Shown here one piece after another: positions 57,124-64,000 of a DNA stretch of 64,000 nt. The notes under the pieces were generated by a model, which was given only the letters and a program-made list of their open reading frames with translations, had not been told where the DNA came from and made no database searches. The first letter of the stretch is position 1. Every line of letters begins with the position of its first letter. The DNA comes from Pegoplata infirma. Taxonomy: Eukaryota > Arthropoda > Insecta > Diptera > Anthomyiidae. The position numbers were made by a program, and so were the translations under genes. Where the stretch lies: assembly GCA_963921195.1 (NCBI GenBank), contig OY992540.1, positions 172,393,896-172,457,895 on the forward strand, in the 5' to 3' direction.

Positions 57124-57595
57124 TACATACATTGATGAGAACATCTATTGTTTTCTAGTATTTATATTAATATAAACCATAGGATAGAAAAATAAAAATT
57201 ACTTAAAGTAAAACCTCAAGAGCTTTACAGACAAATGAGTATTTAACATGAAAATACAATTTGTTGCTTATACGATCTGTGAAGTTTTCAAGTACCTTTT
57301 ATATACTTTATGTATTGAAACATTATATGAATATATTCGAGTTTGTATTGTTTGTTATATTCATCCGTATGTAAATATTCATTCATTCGGCCAATAAGTA
57401 TCTTACAACTATATTATTTTTAATTTTTTTTTATTTTTTTGTTTTTGTAGCTTTACTTAAACTTCGGCTTTAATCTGTATATATTAAGGTATAGGTTGGA
57501 GTATAGTAAAAAAACACTTTTACCAATTGTGAATTATGCGGAAAATACCCTTCTATACAAACGTATTTACGATTTAAAATTTTATTTTGTGAGTA
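57124..57595. other. Non-coding stretch
   Basis: AT-rich, no ORF, no element ends recognised. Confidence 0.4.
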
Positions 57596-57776
57596 CTCAC
57601 TGGCGTTGCCAATTTAGCTTTTTCCCCGCTAGATTTAGCTTTTTTTAATTTTTCGCGGGAAATTTTGCATTTAGCTTTAAATGGATTTTTTAGCTTTTTT
57701 TGAAATTTTTTTGGCTTTTTTAGCTTTTTTTAGACTTTTTTTAAACTTTTTTTCATTAAATAAAAATAATAAAAAA
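57596..57776. repeat. Truncated element end with TTTAGCTTTTTT motifs
   Basis: GGCGTTGCCAATTTAGCTTT is followed by six or more TTTAGCTTTTTT motifs. The start is reminiscent of the GGTTGCCA end of 46927-49451 and the layout is again an end plus motif array. It is cut off by the repeat at 57777. Confidence 0.5.
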
Positions 57777-58262
57777 AATATTTGAGTAAATTTTTAATAG
57801 TATTGAGTAAAAAATTACTCAATTTTGCACCAGTAAACGATTAGTAGTATTGAGTTAATTTTTAATAAAAATTTTTAAATGTTTAAAAAAAAATTTGAGT
57901 AAATTTTTAATTGACACAATTAAAAATTTACTCAAAATTTATCTATTTTTTTTTTTTAGTTTAAAAAAGTTTTAATTTTTTTTACAAAAAAAATATTTTT
58001 TTCAAACTTTCCCAAACATATTTATGTCTCAAAAACATAGGAACATTTTAAAAAGACGATTGCAAACTTTCATATACATACACAAAAATCTATAAACTAA
58101 ACGAGAATTCAAAAAACTATGAGAGTTTAAAAAAAAATTTAAAAAAAACAATTAAATTTTTATTAATTTACTTAAATTATTTTTAAAATTTTTAAGTAAA
58201 TTTTTAATTGCGTCAATTTAAAAATTATTCAATTTTTGTTTTTAAATTTAAACAAGTGATTA
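57777..58262. repeat. TTGAGTAAATTTTTAAT repeat, copy 2
   Basis: Close copy of 49487-49979, sharing CAATTTTGCACCAGTAAACG, TATCTCAAAAACATAGGA-type and AACTAAACGAGAATT segments. Ends AAACAAGTGATTAC, then switches to unrelated CCGGGTGAAAATGACC. Confidence 0.75.
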
Positions 58263-58291
58263 CCCGGGTGAAAATGACCATGTATGTTCAT

Positions 58292-60378
58292 TAGAGTGGC
58301 CATAGTAGAAATTTTTTTGAAAAGTTAAAGTGTTCGCACTGAAAAATGTGAGGTTGGGGATAAAAATAATTATGCATATTTAAAAAAAAATTTTTTTTTG
58401 TTCCGAGTACCTCCGGGTTGAGCCTAAAGTTTGAAAAACGGATTACAAGGGAAAAATATGACTTTTTTAATTTTCTCAATTTTTTTGATATTTTAAGTAC
58501 AGTTTGAATTCAAATGGTCACTGAATTTTGATTAAGAGTTAATTGTCTATCAAATAAGGTGTTAAAAATTAAAATCGGTTGAAAATTAGCCGAGTTATGA
58601 CAACTTCCCCCGGCAACTAACGTGTGGCAAACCACATGATCAAGGAATTCGAGAACCATTTTTGAAATTTATTGAAATTATCTACTGTAATTATTTTTTT
58701 TTATTCCTCAAGTTCCAATGTACTAAGAAGATACATATTTTTCATATTGCGTTTTGCTTACTTGTTTTAAATAAATGCTAAACTGGTCTGAATTTTTCAA
58801 CACTATTTTCAAATCTCAAATTTTAAATTTTTATTTTTTTTGTTAAAGAAATTTTAAAAAATCGGCTATTGGAGTTTAGGGATTTGTTAAGTACATATAA
58901 AGGAATAAAAACCCCAAAAATTGTAGGGTTTGTTGTTTTCATTTGGCTATTACAGTGATGTAATTTCGGCGGATTTCGGGAAAGTAGTGATTTTTGGCCC
59001 TTTTTTAGCTTTTATTTATTTTGTTTTGGTTTTTTTTACAAACTTGATATGTTTTGGACCGAATTATATCAACACGAGATAGAATACTTCAATTTGCAAA
59101 ATTAGGGCGAAATTGACACATAAAAAATTGCCCCTGTTTAGGGTCAAAGGTCAAATTTTAGAAAATTTTTAATTTTTAAACATTAACAGATTTTCTGAGT
59201 GGAAATATATGAAACTACTTGATGTCATTTTAAAAGGTCTTAACATATGTCTTTTTATTTAAATTCAGAATATTAACCCTTTAGTGATGGTGGGGCCTAT
59301 TCGACCCTTTGAACAAAATACACTTACATTATCTCCATTAAATTAAAAAAATTATAGGCCCCGACAGCACTTAAGGGTTAAATTTCTAAATTTTAATTAT
59401 TTGACATTTAGTTTAGACCAATTAAAATAACATCAAGTAGATTCAGAAAAATCCGCCCAGCAAATCTGATAATGTTTAAAAATTAAAAATTTTCTAAAAT
59501 TTGACCTTTGACCCTTAACAGGGGCAATTTTTTATATCTCAATTTCGCCCTAATTTTGCGAATTGAAGTATTCTATCTCGTGTTGATATAATTCGGTCCA
59601 AAACATATCAAGTTTGTAAAAAAAACAAAAAAAAAATAAATAAAAGCTAAAAAAGGGCCAAAAATCACAACTTTCCCGAAATCCGCCGAAATTACATCAC
59701 TGTAATAGCCAAATGAAAACAGCAAACCCTACAATTTTTGGGGTTTTTATTCCTTTATATGTACTTAACAAATCCCTAAACTCCAATACCCGATTTTTTA
59801 AAATTTCTTTAACAAAAAAAATAAAAATTTAAAATTGGAGATTTGAAAATAGTGTTGAAAAATTCAGACCACTTTAGCATTTATTTAAAACAAGTTAGCA
59901 AAACGCAATATGAAAAATATGTATCTTCTTAATACATTGGAACTTGAGGAATAAAAAAAATTAATTACAGTAGATAATTTCAATAAATTTCAAAAATGGG
60001 GCTCGAATTCCTTGATCAGGTGGTTTGCCACACGTTAGTTGCCGGGGGAAGTTGTCATAACTCGGCTAATTTTCAACCGATTTTAATTTTTAACACCTTA
60101 TTTGATAGACAATTAACTCTTAATCAAAATTCAGTGACCATTTGAATTCAAACTGTACTTAAAATATCAAAAAAATTGAGAAAATGAAAAAAAAGTCATA
60201 TTTTTCCCTTGTAATCCGTTTTTCAAACTTTAGGCTCAACCCGGAGGTACTCGGAACAAAAAAAAATTTTTTTTTAAATATGCATAATTATTTTTATCCC
60301 CAACCTCACATTTTTCAGTGCGAACACTTATGGATTTAACATTTTTTAATTTTTCTATATAACGCTATGGCCAGTCTA
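58292..60378. mobile_element. 2.09-kb almost loop-free palindromic hAT-type element
   Basis: TAGAGTGGCCATAG at 58292 mirrors the right end at 60378 (inverted TAGACTGGCCATAG). The perfect 8-bp duplication ATGTTCAT is at 58284-58291 and 60379-60386. The arms, ~1.04 kb, meet near 59335. From GTTTGAAAAACGGATTACAAG inwards they match 23408-25474; the outer ~150 bp (GTGCGAACAC inverse, GAGGTTGGGGATAAAAAT, CCGAGTACCTCCGGGTTGAG) do not. No transposase. Confidence 0.92.
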
Positions 60379-60509
60379 ATGTTCATATATGATGCATATA
60401 TGGATGTCCACACAAGTGCATATCCGTAATTTGAGGGTACATGTACATTAATGATCATACATTGTCATACATGAATTTGTATGTAAAAATTTTTTTTTTG
60501 TATTTTTTC

Positions 60510-61034
60510 TAGAGTCCGACCGAAACCATTTTTCGAGGCCGAACCGAAACCGAACCGAATATTCGGCCGAAAAAGTAATATTCGGCCGAAACCACACCGA
60601 AACCGAAACTTAAAAAAAATTACCGCCTGGCATGAATAAATTTATTAAAAAGTTGTTAAAGATTAATATACAGCATGTAATGCTTTTAAACCATTGGAAT
60701 TGTTGTATTTTTGAAAAAAAAAAATTTTTTTTTTTAAAAAACTTACAAAAAAATTGTATATTACATTTGCAGATTAGGAGAAAATAATTTTTGAACTGAA
60801 ACATTTTTACATTTATTGCATAAACTTGTAACATTTTCTTCAATTGAACTGAAACAAGTGTAATGAAATACGAAATCAAAAAATTCACCGACTTTTTTAC
60901 ATATTTTTTAAAATACCAAAAAGTTTCGGTTTCGGCTAATATTCGGCCAAAATTTTGCCGAATACCGAATAGAGGCCGAAACCCCATTATTCGGCCGAAA
61001 CCGAGACCGAAACCGAATATTCGGTCGGACTCTA
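60510..61034. mobile_element. hAT MITE with CCGAAACCGAA arrays
   Basis: The ends TAGAGTCCGACCGAAACC and (inverted) TAGAGTCCGACCGAATATTC have the perfect 8-bp flanks ATTTTTTC (60502-60509, 61035-61042). Dense GGCCGAAACCGAA / ATTCGGCCGAA motifs fill both subterminal regions. 525 bp; the reading frames across it are not genes. A GAACGTTCGGTCGGACATG piece at 62115-62133 may be a fragment of a relative. Confidence 0.88.
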
Positions 61035-61173
61035 ATTTTTTCCATAAAACGTCTATTAATTGAAATTTTTTCAAATATAAATAATTTGTACTAATTTATG
61101 ACACTGATTTTTTAATAAAAACTAACGAATATTTTAAAAATATACTTTTGACTTTATGATACTTTAAGGTAAT

Positions 61174-61566
61174 CAAAGCTTTGAAGAATTAACCACTTTT
61201 CGAATGAATTCACAAATAAAATCCATTCGATTTTATTAGTCACTGAATGCTATTATCTTTAAATATAAATATTCCTTGGAATGCATTCGATTTTTACCAC
61301 TAAATCGAATTCTGTTTATGAGAATTTTAAAAATTGAATGCATTCTTTATTTCATTCATTTATTATTCATGAGACTTTTAAAAATCGAATTTATAAGAAC
61401 TTAAGCATTCAATTTTTCAAAGTCGAATGAAAAAGAAGTCGAATGCATTCTATATTTTAAAATCAATTATAAAATCATATGATAAATTGTGATTGGGGAA
61501 TGCAATCATTAAAGTTTAATTAAGAATACCAAATCTAATTAAGGAATGAAATCCTTCGCAGCTCTA
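61174..61566. mobile_element. Probable hAT MITE with GAATGCATTC motifs
   Basis: AAGCTTTGAAGAATT at the left and GAGCTGCGAAGGATT (inverted) at the right are imperfect ends. The flanking 8-mers AAGGTAAT and ACAGTAAT agree at 6 of 8. The interior carries about eight GAATGCATTC / ATTCGATTTT motifs. An older insertion than the others. Confidence 0.5.
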
Positions 61567-61574
61567 ACAGTAAT

Positions 61575-62259
61575 ACCGTCAGAGTGTTCGCATTTTCTTC
61601 TAAATTTTGTTGTGTTAGTGCCGTTCATGTTCGCCTATAAAATACAAAAATTATAATCATTATTGATGATGTATGATCATTAGTGTCCTACCGAAAGACT
61701 TTTTCAGACTGAACCCATACATGAACATGAACTTCGTCCAAATTCGCAAATTTCTGCCCAACCTTTAAAAAAAATTGTTGTTAAGATCAATTAAGAAAAA
61801 ATCATAAAAACGAATTCAATATATTTAAAAAAAGTTTTTTCTTTTTACAGTTGCGCAATTTTATAGATAAAAAAAAATATTCTGTACTTTTGTATGCTTA
61901 AAAGAAGTGGAAAAATATAGCTCATGTTGAGTTTTTCGAAAAATAGTTAATATCTCTTTTAAAAAATAACCCGATTCAAAGTGTGGGATAGTTGCACTGA
62001 TAATGTGGTTTAATTGGGAAGACGCTAAAAATGCATTCAAAAGTTTAACCAAAATTTGGAAGAAACCCAAACAGTGGCCGAGCGTCACTTTTTGCCAAAC
62101 TCCGTAACCGAACTCGAACGTTCGGTCGGACATGTATGCTATGCAGATGCATATATGCTATAGCATATATGAAGGTGTATGACATATACCTATCCACCCA
62201 GTGAAAAATGTTCAAATGTGATTCATATATATTTCACATATGATTACATATATAAACAT
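61575..62259. other. Non-coding, with CATATATG-rich repeat near 62130-62259
   Basis: CCCAGTGAAAAATGTTCAAA (62198) parallels CCCGGGTGAAAATGACCATG (58263) and the inverse near 55600-55640. Each is followed by CATATATG-type motifs, so this is a small dispersed repeat into which palindromic elements have inserted at least twice. No ORF. Confidence 0.5.
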
Positions 62260-63369
62260 TAGAGTGTCCCTTATTTTGGAAATGTTGGAAATCTTGAGAC
62301 GGTACCCGCTCATTTTTTTCCTTTTGACTTAAAAATAACTCAGGAAAAATTTTACGCCCCTAGGACCACGCCTTCCCTACGCGACGGGGCCTTAAAGAGC
62401 GGGGCCTAAAAAATCATTTTTCCATACAAACCAAAAAAATTTTTTTTTTATTTTTAATTTTTTTGTTATTAATTATTATATTACTTGGTTTGCTTATTCA
62501 CGACAAAAAATTTGATTTTGGAGGGATAAGTCTTTCAGCGCTAAAAAATTTTTCGCAAAAAAAAAATTTGGGCGGCCGGGGTCCTACAGTAAAAAATTTT
62601 TAAAAAATATTTTTTTTTATTTTTGACCAGCAACGGTTTTAGTTGCTATGTTGCTTTAAATGATATATATTCCAAAAAAAAAATTATTCATATCTGTGAC
62701 ATCTTTATCTTTTTCGAAAAAAAAAATTTTGAGCCGTAGGAATCCTACGGTAAAAAATTTTTAAAAAATATTTTTTTTTAGTTTTGAAAAGCAATGGTTT
62801 TAGTTTTTATGTTGTTTTTAATGATATATATTCCAAAAAAAATATTATTCATATTTGTGACATTTTTATCGTGTATCGAAAAAAATCATCAATGCATTTT
62901 TTACCCTTTTTTAGAACACGATTAAGATGTCACAGATACAAAAAATATTTTTTTATGAATATATATCATTTAAAGCAACATAGCAGCTAAAACCGTTGCT
63001 GGTCAAAACTAAAAAAAAATATTTTTTAAAAATTTTTTACTGTAGGACCCCGGCGGCTCAAAATTTTTTTTTGCGAAAAATTTTTTAGCGCTGAAAGACT
63101 TATCCCACCAAAATCAAATTTTTTGTTGTGAATAAGCAAACCAAGTAATATAATAAATAATAACAAAAAAATTAAAAATCAAAAAAAAAATTTTTTGGTT
63201 TGTATGGAAAAATGATTTTTTAGGCCCCGCTCTTTAAGGGCCCGTCGCGTAGGGAAGGCGTGGTCCTAGGGGCGTAAAATTTTTCCTGAGTTATTTTTAA
63301 GTCAAAAGGAAAAAAATGAGCGGGTACCGTCTCAAGATTTCCAACATTTCCAAAATAAGGGACACTCTA
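62260..63369. mobile_element. 1.1-kb palindromic hAT-type element
   Basis: TAGAGTGTCCCTTATTTTGG at 62260 with its exact inverse ending at 63369. Perfect 8-bp duplication ATAAACAT (62252-62259, 63370-63377). The arms mirror through GAGACGGTACCCGCTCATTT, CTAGGACCACGCC and GGGGCCTAAAAAATCATTTT to a centre near 62815. The small mismatch load in the arms suggests youth or conversion. No ORF. Confidence 0.93.
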
Positions 63370-63463
63370 ATAAACATATATACATATTTAATATATGAGC
63401 ATATACGAAAATTGGCGGCATGTGGACAGACATATATGAAACATATATGAACACATATGCACA

Positions 63464-64000
63464 TTAGGGGTGGGATAGTGCACGAGTTTTCGATTTCGAC
63501 ACGCTAGAACCGCTTATTTTGTGAGGTTCGTAAAAAAAATGCATGAGCCAAAAAATAGGGCAGGTCGGATAGGATCTAGGGGTCGCTCATCGGGGTCAAA
63601 GTTGGGCATAGAGGGGGAAAAATCCACAAAAAGCCCTACAGCTCTCTTGGTTTTGCCCCAAGAGGGGTCAAATGTGAGACAGACCCCCATTATTTTTTCC
63701 CCCCAAACACTTTTCCCAAACACACCTAAGCTCTATCTATACTCCCTAAGGGGGCTCCCATACAAAGGTTCAATTTTTAAAAATATTTGCTCCTACCTCT
63801 TTAGCGGTCTCAGAAGTGACCCTAGCGGAATCAAATGTATGACCGACCCCCAATATTTTTTCAACCCCAACATTTTCTTAGAACATACCTACCCTCTATA
63901 TTCAACCCTTAGGGTGGTCCCCATACATTTTTTTTATTTTTTCTTAATTTGTTTTATTACATCAGCTCCTACCGGTCTAATGGTGGCTCCTAGAGGGGTC
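63464..64000. repeat. Start of another element; ~166-bp tandem repeat running off the window
   Basis: CAT precedes TAGGGGTGGGATAG at 63464, like the ends of the palindromic family. From about 63570 the landmarks AGMGGRGTC, AAATGTRWGACMGACCCCCA, TATTTTTTC, CCC..ACAT and GCTCCTACC recur with a spacing of about 160-170 bp (63660, 63822, 63991). Incomplete at the right edge. The 69-aa frame across it is not a supported gene. Confidence 0.6.

Noticed and set aside
60610..61074. 154-aa minus-strand ORF with RPKPRPKP / GFGLGFGRI-like repeats
   Set aside because: Spans the CCGAAACC motif arrays of a hAT MITE; repetition is at DNA level.

Overview
This is a eukaryotic, strongly AT-rich window that I read as non-genic heterochromatin-like or intergenic DNA of a higher fly (a calyptrate or blowfly-like dipteran is my guess). 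The guess rests on the repeat style: TATAATACCCTACACCA-type dispersed repeats, CACT...AAAA MITEs, hAT elements, a Ty3/gypsy element with a tRNA-Lys-like primer site, and non-LTR relics. I found no host protein-coding exon, rRNA, bona fide tRNA gene or CRISPR array. Nearly everything recognisable is mobile or repetitive DNA, much of it nested.

Left part (1-10 kb): a dispersed fly repeat (182-1040 and 9503-9945) is split by one 8.46-kb hAT-type insertion (1041-9502) with a perfect 8-bp target duplication. Inside that insertion lie an inverted-repeat element with a second one nested in it (1678-3134 / 1913-2712), a foldback-like element whose ~0.75-kb arms are tandem ~21-bp units (3174-5479), a TA-flanked MITE (5480-5897), and an intact copy of the same dispersed repeat (5951-6750).

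Middle-left (10-28.4 kb): long palindromes (10595-12608, 16789-20182, 23408-25474), the last two with perfect 8-bp target duplications. There is also a hAT MITE (14851-15408), a tRNA-derived SINE (16475), a CACT-ended MITE carrying a non-LTR retrotransposon tail (20560-21505), a Harbinger-like MITE (22002-22128), and a ~2.2-kb minisatellite of 35-bp units (26160-28330).

Centre (28.9-42.1 kb): the only intact coding element is a 13.2-kb Ty3/gypsy LTR retrotransposon on the minus strand. It has 3,006-bp LTRs that differ at only four sites by my reading, a 4-bp target duplication (ACCT), a tRNA-Lys-like primer site, gag (519 aa) and pol (1,082 aa; protease, RT, RNase H, integrase, all catalytic residues visible) in a -1 frame relation, and no env.

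Right part (42-64 kb): a second hAT MITE (42222-42818), a four-level nest of DNA transposons (46037-50828), two mariner-like relics with transposase remnants, a composite inverted-repeat unit (52886-55826) holding a non-LTR RNase H relic, a second SINE copy, a ~120-unit ATT microsatellite and a CACT MITE. Then come three more hAT-type palindromes or inverted-repeat elements (58292-60378, 60510-61034, 62260-63369), and at the edge the start of another element with ~166-bp tandem repeats.

The most interesting theme is a set of long, almost loop-free palindromic elements with TAGRGTG... ends, 8-bp duplications matching NTNNNCAT, and mosaic ends: two of them share the same inner core but have different, mutually symmetrical terminal ~150 bp. 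All coordinates and identities come from reading the sequence; no database search was possible.
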